Assembly (NCBI GenBank): GCA_005779395.1
Contig: SXJP01000021.1
Span: 118,223-182,222, forward strand
Direction: 5' to 3'
DNA: 64,000 nt
Source of the DNA: Actinomycetota bacterium
GTDB taxonomy: Bacteria > Actinomycetota > Acidimicrobiia > IMCC26256 > PALSA-610
This document shows positions 18,799 to 27,583 of this stretch, one piece after another. Within the stretch, counting starts at the first letter, position 1, and each line of letters begins with the position of its first letter. Under the pieces are notes generated by a model. It did not search any database. It had not been told where the DNA came from and worked only from the letters and a program-made list of their open reading frames with translations. The position numbers and the translations under genes are program-made.

Positions 18799-20229
18799 CT
18801 AGTGGCTATCCCACTCCAATACTTTGACGATGGCGCCATTCCCGCCGTTGCCGTCGTGGAACTCAACCTTGGCACGCCCGACAATTGGACCACCATCAAT
18901 CGTCACCGTCAGGACGACGCCCCGAGGTGCGAGTCCACCACTCGATGGGTCGTGCAAAGTCGAGAAAACAGTCTTGACTGAGTCACCGGTAAGTACATAC
19001 ACAGATCTCACCAACGCGCCGCGATTGAATTCCGCTACCACCCCAGCGCTCATGTTGAGTCCGATCGACGCGTCGAGAGCCAGCACTGTGCCATGGACCC
19101 TCAGCACACCAGTGCCTTGCGCATTTCCGTTCGAGTCCGTAACCATGATGAACGGACAACCTTTGGCCAACGCGATGCACTCGCTCTGAACATCATTTCC
19201 GGCGTCGGAAAGCGACGGCCCGAATATTGCGATCTTTTGTCCGTTGGATTGAGTCATGCCACAAAACTCGACGGTGCTCGAAGCGCCAACGAATAACGCA
19301 CTTTCTCCGATGAAACTAAGGAGCGAACCAAGATTCCCGTCGAGGCACGCTGAATTACCTTCGTTGGCTGTGCCTGCAATTACTACTGCCGTTGGATCGG
19401 TGATCCGCCATTGCGCTCCGTAGCCGTCCTGAGAGAAGTTGAAAACAAACTTGCCCGGCAGAAGATGCACTACGGAACCAGCGCAATCCTCGCCCCCGCT
19501 AGTAAGTGCGGTGAGCGCAGCAGCGTTGTCGTAAACACCCGGCGATAACGCGTAATAGCCCCCGTCGCCGGAACATGCTGGTGCAGTCCTTGCTGTCGTG
19601 ATGATCCAGGAAGGCTGGCCCACCTTCTCTATTGCGTCGTCGATTTCTTGCTGTTCATCAAATGAGCACACGGCCTTCGGAATATTCGTCGTATTGCATG
19701 CGCCACCGTCTGGGAACTCGTAGTGAACATCGAAAAGTCCAGAGTCAAGGGCTACGCCACTGGTTGCGGAGATGTTCGATGATGCGACAACCGGTCCATC
19801 AACGACGAGTGTGCTGACATCGATACTGATACCGGCCTCTGAGCTTGCCGAAGTAGTGAGCAACGCATGATCTGGCGCACCTGCGGCGACCGCTCCTGGC
19901 TCGCTACCTGAGCCACCACCTGAACCGGGCTCTGGAGTGCATGTAACTGTCGCGGTTCTGCCGTCGTCGAGAACGAGAGTGGTTGTAGCGCACGCGCTGA
20001 TGCCCGAAGCTAAGTCGTCGCGAATCGCATCGATCGCTTGATCTAAGGCTCCGTTTACGCCGTATAGCTCGGCTGTTGCGTCCTGGGATTTACGGTCTAA
20101 ACGATAAGTCGCGCCAGCAAAGTCGAGGGCCGCGCCGATCACTACAGAGAAGATCGAGACAAATGCGAGGGCGACTACCAACGAACCGCCCTGCTCGTCG
20201 GGTAACCGATTCGGCCTTCGGGAGTTCAT
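18799..20229 (-). CDS. PilX-like pilus-associated protein
   Basis: A 476-residue protein with a short basic N-terminus and one hydrophobic helix (GGSLVVALAFVSIFSVVIGAAL). It resembles PilX N-terminal regions, with a glycine pair at the likely processing position. The large outside domain is rich in serine, threonine, glycine and cysteine, with a low-complexity linker (GSGGGSGSE), and I do not recognise it. The ATG overlaps the stop of the next upstream pilin-like gene (ATGA). Position and topology suggest a minor-pilin or tip component of a type IV pilus or pseudopilus. Function is inferred from context. Confidence 0.6.
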   Translation of the reverse strand: MNSRRPNRLPDEQGGSLVVALAFVSIFSVVIGAALDFAGATYRLDRKSQDATAELYGVNGALDQAIDAIRDDLASGISACATTTLVLDDGRTATVTCTPEPGSGGGSGSEPGAVAAGAPDHALLTTSASSEAGISIDVSTLVVDGPVVASSNISATSGVALDSGLFDVHYEFPDGGACNTTNIPKAVCSFDEQQEIDDAIEKVGQPSWIITTARTAPACSGDGGYYALSPGVYDNAAALTALTSGGEDCAGSVVHLLPGKFVFNFSQDGYGAQWRITDPTAVVIAGTANEGNSACLDGNLGSLLSFIGESALFVGASSTVEFCGMTQSNGQKIAIFGPSLSDAGNDVQSECIALAKGCPFIMVTDSNGNAQGTGVLRVHGTVLALDASIGLNMSAGVVAEFNRGALVRSVYVLTGDSVKTVFSTLHDPSSGGLAPRGVVLTVTIDGGPIVGRAKVEFHDGNGGNGAIVKVLEWDSH

Positions 20230-20717
20230 GCGGACACGCGCGACGTCGCTGACACTGTGAACACAAAGCCATCAAGCGCTGTGATGGTCAAAACTGGATC
20301 GACGTAGTCCGCCGCCGCAATTGCGCCAAGGTGATTTTCGGCAACTAGAGGACCATCCTGACAAAGGTGCCTCACGAGTTGTTGAGCCTCGCCAAGTGGC
20401 GTGTGCTGATACCAACTAGATGTGTAGTCAGAGGCGTTCTTCGTCCACGCCATCGTTACGATTGGCGTCCCGGTCCCACACTGTCCCGTGTCGTCTGTCA
20501 CGATGTCGATGTCGTTTGCACTCTGTACATCTGCGGTGAAGAACATCTTGGTTAGGCGTGCCGTGGTGTTGTCACCAAACACATTTGTGGATGTCTCATC
20601 GTTCCTTAAGACGAAGATCGTTGCGGCGGTGAGCGGCCCTACGATCAGGCCAAGTATCACAATCGACACGAGAAGTTCTGGGAGTGTGAAGCCCCCCTCG
20701 GTAGGTCGGCGTTTCAC
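20226..20717 (-). CDS. Prepilin-type minor pilin/pseudopilin (PilW-like)
   Basis: About 163 residues starting at GTG 20717, which overlaps the upstream stop (GTGA). It has a textbook type III prepilin signal: basic leader KRRPTEGG, then FTLPELLVSIVILGLIVG with glutamate at mature position 5. The prepilin peptidase should cut after the second glycine. The globular part has a cysteine pair that could form the usual D-loop disulfide. The open frame upstream to 20810 overlaps the next gene and is not used. Part of a three-gene minor pilin set. Confidence 0.82.
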   Translation of the reverse strand: MKRRPTEGGFTLPELLVSIVILGLIVGPLTAATIFVLRNDETSTNVFGDNTTARLTKMFFTADVQSANDIDIVTDDTGQCGTGTPIVTMAWTKNASDYTSSWYQHTPLGEAQQLVRHLCQDGPLVAENHLGAIAAADYVDPVLTITALDGFVFTVSATSRVSA

Positions 20718-21187
20718 TCGAGCCTCTTGTAGATCGTGAGCGTGCGGGTAGCTGAACCGTCTGTGGCCGTTCCCGAGAGCGTCAGCTTCTGGAACCCATC
20801 GTTGCTGCACTCGGCAACGAATGCGGTTCCATTCCAGTAGTCGGTGTCGCTGACTGCGAGCGTGATGAGCGTGTCGTCGTACCCAGGCGGGAAGATTTCC
20901 GAGTATTCAGAGCCGCAGGAGTCCTGATAGCTCGCAGCCGCAATTTCTTCTGCGTAGCTCTGTAGCGCTACCTCTACTTTGGTCGCGCTCCGGTCGCTTG
21001 TCGACCAACCGATCACGATCCCGAGCGCTGCAACAATTGCGACCACGCCGGTGCCGACGAGAACGATTGTGAACAGGGTTTCGACGAGGAGTTCGCCGGA
21101 CTCATTCCGACAATTGCATGATGAATTGCCTGTCTTTGCTAGACGTAATGATTTGTACGAACGACGTTGCACTTTGGTCCTCCTCAC
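20714..21187 (-). CDS. Prepilin-like protein (PilV-like)
   Basis: A 157-residue protein, first gene of the pilin-like operon. The hydrophobic N-terminal helix is preceded by ESGELLVETLFTIVLVG. It has glycine at -1 and glutamate at +5 of a prepilin signal but glutamate instead of phenylalanine or methionine at +1. Such variants occur in PilV-type minor pilins. The leader is long (about 31 residues), and an internal start is possible. The soluble part has three cysteines. It is divergent from the large SdrD-like protein, sharing a gap of about 160 bases. Confidence 0.68.
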   Translation of the reverse strand: MRRTKVQRRSYKSLRLAKTGNSSCNCRNESGELLVETLFTIVLVGTGVVAIVAALGIVIGWSTSDRSATKVEVALQSYAEEIAAASYQDSCGSEYSEIFPPGYDDTLITLAVSDTDYWNGTAFVAECSNDGFQKLTLSGTATDGSATRTLTIYKRLE

Positions 21188-21251
21188 GCTCGTCCGGTGG
21201 CCTCAGGTGGTCTGATCGGCATTGTTTGATTTGAACCTAAGAGGATAACAT

Positions 21252-21331
21252 GATGAAACGTCGTAAGGAATCGATCGGCAACTCCGGCAGGTAAGCCTCA
21301 AGGTAGCGGAATATCTAGCCGACGTTTCGTC
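21252..21331 (+). promoter_or_regulatory. Structured 5' leader of the large surface protein gene
   Basis: A 12-pair helix with one G-U pair closes on a 56-base interior. It joins 21252-21263 (GATGAAACGTCG) to 21320-21331 (CGACGTTTCGTC). The helix ends 4 bases before the GGAGGT ribosome site. The interior holds further short pairing options and a GGTAGCGG box at 21302-21309. Geometry fits a cis-regulatory RNA such as a riboswitch or protein-binding leader. I could not match it to a known class. It also lies in the promoter gap shared with the divergent pilin operon, so a DNA operator is an alternative. Confidence 0.5.
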
Positions 21332-21335
21332 CTAT

Positions 21336-21341
21336 GGAGGT
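21336..21341 (+). promoter_or_regulatory. Ribosome binding site fixing the surface protein start
   Basis: GGAGGT lies 4 bases before GTG 21346. The in-frame ATG at 21334 overlaps this site and so is an unlikely start. Confidence 0.75.
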
Positions 21342-21345
21342 ACCC

Positions 21346-24300
21346 GTGTCCAGTCAGACCCGTCGCGCCAGTCGTCTCGCTCGTGCCTGCGCCGCGACTC
21401 TCTGCACAGCGGTTGTGTCGATCGGCCTGCCACTCCTGTCCAGCGAATGGCAGCCGTCGAGCGCTGACACTCCGTTCACGATCAATGGCCTCGTATACAG
21501 AGATGACAACGGCGATGGCGTCAAGAATCTCTTCGCTGGTGACCCACCACAGCCCGAGCCAGGTTTGCCGGGTATCGAGGTGAAGATCACCCCCGACTCT
21601 GGCGAAATCGTTTCGGCGACTACGCGTGCCGACGGAACGTTCGCAGCGAACATCGCGTCATCGAACTCGTATTCGTCATATCGAATCGAAGTACTCGATC
21701 CTACAAATCTCTATACAGATAGCGTCGCCGGTCCGTTCAATGCGACGACCGTCCAGTTCCTGCGTCGTGGCGGAAGCGCGGTGACGGTTGTTCAGGCCCT
21801 AGATGTCGGTGTGGTCGACAGACGGTTCTATACAAATGCCGATGTGAGTTGTTTTGATTCACTGCTCACATCGTCGACGGGTACCCGTGACTACGTTCAC
21901 AGCTTTGGGCCTCCAGACAACGCAAGCGGTCTCGGGACTCCGCTAAAGCCGAGCGTCGCAGTACCGGACACACCATGGCAGACCGATACGTTTGGAACGG
22001 GTTCGCTCCCTCTCGAGAATGCGTTAGGTCTCACAACCGGTCCCGACGGCGATATCTGGGTCACATCCGAAACCGATGCCATAGTTCGCCGATACAGCTC
22101 TGCGGGGGTCCTGAAGACGATCTACTTCACGAACGAACTGAAGGCACCGTCTGGTATCCGTTTCGGACCTGACGGACTGCTTTACGTGGCTGATAACTCG
22201 CACTACTCCCTACCTGGCACGGCTGGTGGTCACAATCGAATCTGGCGGCTAGATCCAGAGAAGCACGCGAGTATTTTCGACACGACTGGGTGGGAGCAGT
22301 TCACGTCTTTCGAGACATTCAACTACAACGAAATCCACCCTAAGCCATATCTCGGCATGGCATTTCGCAACGACGGCTTCATGTACGTCGTTGCCGATGC
22401 ACTAGGCCTCCAAAATGCGAATAGCCGCGTCTTGCAATTGCATGGGCCGGGCCATGAGGCCGCTGGAACGCGCACAGGCATGGAGTGGATTCTGCCGCAC
22501 CGCACGAAAGGACTCGAGATTGGTCCGGACAACATCATCTATGTAGCAGCGAGCACCAACACGGCTGGCGGTATCTACAGAATCGATCCCGCTGTGCCCG
22601 ATACGTCGACCCTCGTAATCAACATGGCAGCGGCATCGCACGCATCGTTCGGGCCCGACGGCGATATGTACGTCGTGAACGGCCACGGCAATGGAGGATC
22701 GAACACCCGTAGAGGCATGGTCATTCGTTACAACGGCCCGCTGAAGCCACAGCCGTTCGCTGAGGCGGCTCACCCGATATATATCTCGAACAGTGTTGTG
22801 AACGGCGCACCCGATGGTTACACGCAGGTCGCTCCGCGCATGTTGGTTTGGAAACTCAAAGACACGGCGTGCGCATCACTGCAAGTACCGATCGACCTCG
22901 GTAACCGCGTCTGGAGTGACGAAGACGATGACGGCATCCAAGATCCTGGAGAGCCTGGCATCTCGAGCGTAACTGTCACGGCGTTCAAGCCTGGCGGCAT
23001 TCAGGTCGGCACGACAACAACCGACGCGAACGGCAACTGGCACATACCTATCACTGGCGACCAGATCGTGCACACGGGCAGCTACGAGATTCGTTTCTCA
23101 GGGCCAATCCTCGAATCTGCATCAGCAACACCAACTGGGCTGGGTGCCAACGCTCTTCTCGACTCAAACGTTGTAACCGACTCTGCGCCTTCACCAGACG
23201 TCCACAAGATCACTTTCACGATGGACAAGATAGGAATGTCGCCCGAAATGCATTCTTTAGATGCTGGTTTCAACTTGCCTCCACTTGGTATCGGCGGAAA
23301 TCTTTTTAGTGACTCAGACAACAACGGCTTACTCGAAGCCGATGGTCCACTCGATGGCTGGCCGGTCGAGGTCTGGGACTCCACGGGCACTACGAAATAC
23401 GCGTCAGTGCTCAGCGACGCTGCAGGCTTTTACGAGGTTCAAGGTCTCAGCGCGGGCGACTACATCATCCGTATTCCCAACAGCCACACAGAAGGCAAGT
23501 ACCTGAGCTCTTCTGGAAATCCAGCCACGCCACTCAGCGGCATCTACGAGCCAGCGGCGGACCCAGACAACAACACCGACAACGTCGATGACGGCACCCA
23601 CTTCTCAGACCCTGCCTACACACAGACTCTGCCAATAACTCTCACTGGTGGCGAAGAACCCACAACCGATGGCGACGACGCCAACTCGAACCTCACCGCC
23701 GACTTTGGTTTCGTGCTGCAATCAGGAGTGGGTAACCGCATCTGGTGTGACGACGACGATGACGGCCTTTTCGACTATGGCGAGCCCGCGCCCCAAGAAA
23801 TCATCACAGCGCAACTTCTGAATACAAGCAACGCAGTCGTTGCGACGACCAGTTCGAACGATGACGGCAGCTACATCTTCGACTCGGTCACCCCAGCTAC
23901 TTACCGACTGCAGTTCGTCATTCCGACTGGCTACGGAGTCACAACTCAAAACGTGAGCTCAAACGCCTACGACACCGCAGACAGCGATCCCGACTCGACA
24001 GGGTTAACCGGCACGTTCGATATCACGCAAGAAATCCCAACAAATCTCACGATCGACCTTGGCCTGCAATGCGCTTCGGTCGGGAACCTTGTCTTCAACG
24101 ACGCTGACGACGATGGCACCAAGGATGATGGCGAAGTTGGCATCGCGGGCATTGATGTCGCCTTACTGAATGGCGATGCGGTCGTCGATTCCGCTACGAC
24201 CGATGTCAACGGTGCATACGGGTTCTATGGTCTTGCTGCTGGCGACTACACAGTGCAGATACCGTCACACGAGCTGTACGACGGCACTGCCACAGGTTTT

Positions 24301-25443
24301 GTTTCGTCTGTTGGCTACCCCGCACAAGGTAGCGGGACCATCTTCGAGCCTGCACCAGACCCTGACCCATTAGACATCGACACAGACAACGACGACAGCG
24401 GTTCGACGGATTGGACAACTACCACCACAGCAAGTCTCGCGGTTTCTGTCGAGATTGGAGAAGCGAACGCGAGCATTGACTTCGGGCTTTACAACCCTGC
24501 CCTGGTGGGTCCCTCGACTCGATTCGTCACGACTTTCGCTGGAAGCGGAGCCACGGGCAACACCAATCCTGGCGCCGATGCGAGCCCGACATCTGTTGCG
24601 ATCAGTTCGCCGTTTGGCGTTGCGGTCGGTAGTGATGCCACCGTCTACATCAGCAACGGTAGCTACATATCTGAAGTCAAGAACGGTTACATCAAGAGGC
24701 TGGCAACAATCGGTGGGGCCTACAACTTCGGAAACACGAGCCTCGCGATCTTCGGCAACTACCTCTACGTGACTGTGAGTTCGAGCATTTTCAATGTTTG
24801 CAAGATAAATCGCGTCGATCTGAGTTTGACTACCTATCCACGGTCTCTCGACCTTTGGAGCGGAACCTCTACCTGCACTGAGTCTGGAGCTGACGGCCCG
24901 GTCGGAAGCGCGAGTTGGGTTGGAATCGGAGGCATCGCATTCGACAGCGCTGGTAACGCGTTCGTCACCGAAACCACTTCAGGCAAGGTTCGCAAGATCA
25001 CACCAGAGGGAAATGTCTCAACGATCATCAGCGGGCTCGGCACCCTTAGCGACATCGCGATCGACCCGAGTAGCGACTACGACCTTTATGTGGCTGAGAC
25101 ATCGAACGACAAGCGGGTACTTAAGTACGACCTATCGCAATCTCCGATCACAACGCCGACGACTCTGCATACTGATGCCACGACATATGGAGCAGGATTC
25201 GGGTTAGCTGTCCACTACGGCGCTGCTTACCATTCCAGATACTTCTTCGCCGACATTCGCCGATTTGCTCTCGATACGACTTCGTACGCAGGTACGTACA
25301 ACTCACGAGCGTTCAGCGGAGACGGCGGTCCTGCGACCGCAGCCAAATTCAGTTATCTCGGCCACATCGCCTTCGGGCCAGACGGAACGCTCTACATCGC
25401 GGATGCGGGCAATAACAGAGTTCGCAAGGTCTACGTTCCATAG
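21346..25443 (+). CDS. Large secreted surface protein with SdrD-like and NHL-like beta-propeller repeats
   Basis: About 1365 residues. The N-terminus has an arginine-rich region, a hydrophobic core and a likely signal peptidase site near ALA/SSAD (residues about 15-42). At least five prealbumin-like SdrD-type units follow, marked by calcium-type acidic loops (YRDDNGDGVKN, WSDEDDDGIQDPGEPG, FSDSDNNG, WCDDDDDGLFDYGEP, FNDADDDGTKDDGEVG). NHL-like propeller blades occupy about 210-470 and 1065-1365, with motifs like GPDGDIWV, GPDGLLYVADN and the closing GPDGTLYIADAGNNRVRKV. No LPxTG sorting signal is present. Likely an adhesin or matrix protein. Partner pilin genes are divergent. Confidence 0.82.
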   Translation: MSSQTRRASRLARACAATLCTAVVSIGLPLLSSEWQPSSADTPFTINGLVYRDDNGDGVKNLFAGDPPQPEPGLPGIEVKITPDSGEIVSATTRADGTFAANIASSNSYSSYRIEVLDPTNLYTDSVAGPFNATTVQFLRRGGSAVTVVQALDVGVVDRRFYTNADVSCFDSLLTSSTGTRDYVHSFGPPDNASGLGTPLKPSVAVPDTPWQTDTFGTGSLPLENALGLTTGPDGDIWVTSETDAIVRRYSSAGVLKTIYFTNELKAPSGIRFGPDGLLYVADNSHYSLPGTAGGHNRIWRLDPEKHASIFDTTGWEQFTSFETFNYNEIHPKPYLGMAFRNDGFMYVVADALGLQNANSRVLQLHGPGHEAAGTRTGMEWILPHRTKGLEIGPDNIIYVAASTNTAGGIYRIDPAVPDTSTLVINMAAASHASFGPDGDMYVVNGHGNGGSNTRRGMVIRYNGPLKPQPFAEAAHPIYISNSVVNGAPDGYTQVAPRMLVWKLKDTACASLQVPIDLGNRVWSDEDDDGIQDPGEPGISSVTVTAFKPGGIQVGTTTTDANGNWHIPITGDQIVHTGSYEIRFSGPILESASATPTGLGANALLDSNVVTDSAPSPDVHKITFTMDKIGMSPEMHSLDAGFNLPPLGIGGNLFSDSDNNGLLEADGPLDGWPVEVWDSTGTTKYASVLSDAAGFYEVQGLSAGDYIIRIPNSHTEGKYLSSSGNPATPLSGIYEPAADPDNNTDNVDDGTHFSDPAYTQTLPITLTGGEEPTTDGDDANSNLTADFGFVLQSGVGNRIWCDDDDDGLFDYGEPAPQEIITAQLLNTSNAVVATTSSNDDGSYIFDSVTPATYRLQFVIPTGYGVTTQNVSSNAYDTADSDPDSTGLTGTFDITQEIPTNLTIDLGLQCASVGNLVFNDADDDGTKDDGEVGIAGIDVALLNGDAVVDSATTDVNGAYGFYGLAAGDYTVQIPSHELYDGTATGFVSSVGYPAQGSGTIFEPAPDPDPLDIDTDNDDSGSTDWTTTTTASLAVSVEIGEANASIDFGLYNPALVGPSTRFVTTFAGSGATGNTNPGADASPTSVAISSPFGVAVGSDATVYISNGSYISEVKNGYIKRLATIGGAYNFGNTSLAIFGNYLYVTVSSSIFNVCKINRVDLSLTTYPRSLDLWSGTSTCTESGADGPVGSASWVGIGGIAFDSAGNAFVTETTSGKVRKITPEGNVSTIISGLGTLSDIAIDPSSDYDLYVAETSNDKRVLKYDLSQSPITTPTTLHTDATTYGAGFGLAVHYGAAYHSRYFFADIRRFALDTTSYAGTYNSRAFSGDGGPATAAKFSYLGHIAFGPDGTLYIADAGNNRVRKVYVP

Positions 25444-25488
25444 CCCGCCCGACTCGCCCGATTTCGCTGAACGCGCAATACTTCTCCG

Positions 25489-27099
25489 ATGAACTGGAAC
25501 ATTGCAAGCGTCTTGGAATCTGTAGCCGACGCTATTGGCGACCGCGTAGCGCTATCTAGCGGAACCACTCATCGCACATGGCAGGAGTTCGACCATCGTG
25601 CGGCATGTCTCGCAGGCGCTCTACGCGACGCTGGCATCGGGCCGAACTCGAAGGTCGCGCAGTACGCGTACAACTCAAACGAGTACTCCGAGGGCGTATT
25701 AGCAACATTCAAGTTGCGCGCGATTCCGGTCAACGTTAACTACCGCTACACAGAAGATGAGCTCCTCTATCTGCTCGATAATTCCGATGCCGAAGCTCTC
25801 ATCTTTCATGGCTCGCTCAGTGAACAAGTAGCCAAGGTCTTAGATCGCGCACCGAAACTAAAAGTAGTGATCAGTATCGAGGACGGCACACCGCTCGTTG
25901 ACGGCACACAGGAATACGAGACCTTCCTCGCGAGTGCATCTCCGATGGAGCGCATCGAGCGTTCCGGCGACGACCTCTATTTCTTGTTCACGGGTGGCAC
26001 CACAGGCATGCCTAAGGGCGTGATGTGGCGCCACGAAGACCTATTCGGGACGCTCACTGATTCGATCTACCCGCTATACGGCCACACGATGCCAGCCCTA
26101 TCCGAGGATGCTGGCGCGATCGCTAAAGCCATTGTCGATGCTGGTATCAACACAGTGCACCTTCCTGGTTCGCCGCTCATGCACGGCACTGGCGCATTCA
26201 CGAGCTTCCAGGCATTGTTTAGTGGTGGCGCTGTCGTCACTCTCACGAAACGGTCTTTCGACCCTCACGAAATGTGGGCGACAGTCGCCGACCGCAAAGT
26301 CAGCCAAATGGCAATAGTCGGCGATGCCTTCTGCAAGCCAATGATCGCTGCTCTGCGCGAAGCCGAATCACAAGGCACTCCTTACGACACGTCTTCGCTA
26401 GGGCTTGTGATCTCCTCCGGCGTCATGTGGAGCGCCGAAATCAAGGCAGAGCTAATGGGCCTTGCCAATTGTTTGTGCCTCGACTCGCTTGGGTCCTCTG
26501 AAGGTGTCGGTTTCGGTAACTCAATGAGCGCACCGGGTGCCGAAGCCAAGACCGCGAAGTTCACGATCGGCGGCAAAGCTGCAGTGCTCCGCGAAGACGG
26601 CACTCCGGTAGAGCCAGGTGGCGAGATCGGAATACTTGTTCTTGGTGGTCACATTCCGCTCGGTTACTACAAGGACGAGGTCAAGACAGCCGAGACTTTC
26701 AGGACGATCGGTGGGGTGCGATACTCGGTGCCTGGCGACATGGCCATCGTCGAACTCGACAACACGATCACTCTGCTCGGTCGTGGTTCGGCTTGCATCA
26801 ACTCTGGTGGAGAGAAAATCTTCCCTGAAGAGGTGGAAGAAGCAATCAAACTCCAGCCGGGAGTCGCTGACTGTCTTTGCGTCGGCGTGCCAGACGAACG
26901 CTTCGGCGAGGTCATCGCTGCCGTTGTCAATCCTGCGGTCGGAGCGTCTCTCGACGGCGCCACACTGCTCGCTGGGCTCAGCGGGTTGGCGCGCTACAAA
27001 CAGCCCCGCAACTGGATTTTCACCGACGCTGTACTGCGTGCGCCGAATGGCAAGGCCGACTACAAAGTCGCCAAAAAAATCGCCGCAGAGCAAGCCTGA
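25489..27099 (+). CDS. Acyl-CoA synthetase (AMP-forming)
   Basis: A 536-residue ANL-superfamily ligase that activates a carboxylic acid to its adenylate and then to the CoA thioester. The P-loop is LFTGGTTGMPKGVMWRHEDL. The hinge and adenylate motifs include SSGVMWSAEIK, YSVPGDMAIVE and GRGSACINSGGEKIFPEEVE. The catalytic lysine is in PNGKADYKVAKK at the C-terminus. Such proteins in Actinobacteria act on fatty acids or steroid side-chain acids; the chain type cannot be told here. It begins 46 bases after the surface protein gene with no clear ribosome site. Confidence 0.9.
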   Translation: MNWNIASVLESVADAIGDRVALSSGTTHRTWQEFDHRAACLAGALRDAGIGPNSKVAQYAYNSNEYSEGVLATFKLRAIPVNVNYRYTEDELLYLLDNSDAEALIFHGSLSEQVAKVLDRAPKLKVVISIEDGTPLVDGTQEYETFLASASPMERIERSGDDLYFLFTGGTTGMPKGVMWRHEDLFGTLTDSIYPLYGHTMPALSEDAGAIAKAIVDAGINTVHLPGSPLMHGTGAFTSFQALFSGGAVVTLTKRSFDPHEMWATVADRKVSQMAIVGDAFCKPMIAALREAESQGTPYDTSSLGLVISSGVMWSAEIKAELMGLANCLCLDSLGSSEGVGFGNSMSAPGAEAKTAKFTIGGKAAVLREDGTPVEPGGEIGILVLGGHIPLGYYKDEVKTAETFRTIGGVRYSVPGDMAIVELDNTITLLGRGSACINSGGEKIFPEEVEEAIKLQPGVADCLCVGVPDERFGEVIAAVVNPAVGASLDGATLLAGLSGLARYKQPRNWIFTDAVLRAPNGKADYKVAKKIAAEQA

Positions 27100-27109
27100 A
27101 ACAAAACAA

Positions 27110-27138
27110 AACGGGCGAGCCGTAGCGGCCCGCCCGTT
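27110..27138. terminator. Hairpin terminator after the acyl-CoA synthetase gene
   Basis: AACGGGCG pairs with CGCCCGTT around an inner GCCG/CGGC stem. It lies 11 bases after the synthetase stop, with an A-rich run before it and GTTTC after it. It separates the convergent synthetase and groES genes and could end both. Confidence 0.7.
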
Positions 27139-27168
27139 TCGAAGACTCTTAGAGCTAACGAGATCTAG

Positions 27169-27480
27169 TTATTTCTTCTTCTTGCCGTCAGAAGCGACCT
27201 TGGCAAGCACGTCGCGTGCGTTGAGCACGAGGTAGTCGGTGCCCTCAAGGCTGATCTCAGTTCCGCCGTACTTGCTGTAGACGACAGTGTCGCCAACGGA
27301 GATGCCAAGCGGGATGATCTCGCCGGTCTGCTCGCTGCGGCGACCAGGGCCGACTGCGAGAACTTCGCCCTGCTGGGGCTTCTCTTTGGCAGTGTCCGGG
27401 ATGACAAGACCGCTAATGGTGGTCTCCTCAGCCTCGGCTGTACGAACAACGATACGGTCCTCTAGCGGCTGCAAGTTCAT
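27169..27480 (-). CDS. groES: Co-chaperonin GroES
   Basis: A 103-residue subunit of the Hsp10 heptamer that caps GroEL. The start [19 protein letters not shown] is typical; the open frame upstream to 27534 is not coding. The mobile loop region [33 protein letters not shown] and EYLVL-like ending are present. The C-terminus is extended by a lysine-rich tail (DGKKKK). A GAGGAG ribosome site lies upstream. Control by HrcA is expected from the CIRCE element 77 bases upstream. groEL is not next to it; the next gene is convergent. Confidence 0.96.
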   Translation of the reverse strand: MNLQPLEDRIVVRTAEAEETTISGLVIPDTAKEKPQQGEVLAVGPGRRSEQTGEIIPLGISVGDTVVYSKYGGTEISLEGTDYLVLNARDVLAKVASDGKKKK

Positions 27481-27556
27481 TGCAAACTCCTCAGGCATTA
27501 CGAATGGATAATTTCGGAATTGCCGGCGCCGCAAGGCTGGCCGGACGAGATCGACT

Positions 27557-27583
27557 TTAGCACTCTCGCCCTTTGAGTGCTAA
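27557..27583 (-). promoter_or_regulatory. CIRCE operator of groES (HrcA binding site)
   Basis: TTAGCACTC, nine bases, GAGTGCTAA: an exact match to the consensus inverted repeat bound by the heat-shock repressor HrcA. It lies between tsaD and groES and overlaps the tsaD stop codon by three bases. It implies a heat-inducible promoter for groES within the tsaD 3' end. Confidence 0.95.

Noticed and set aside
21252..21331. Match of the leader to the c-di-GMP-I (GEMM) riboswitch
   Set aside because: Only fragments (AAGCCTC, GGTAGCGG) resemble it; the GNRA-capped P2 arm and conserved core are missing, so no class is named.
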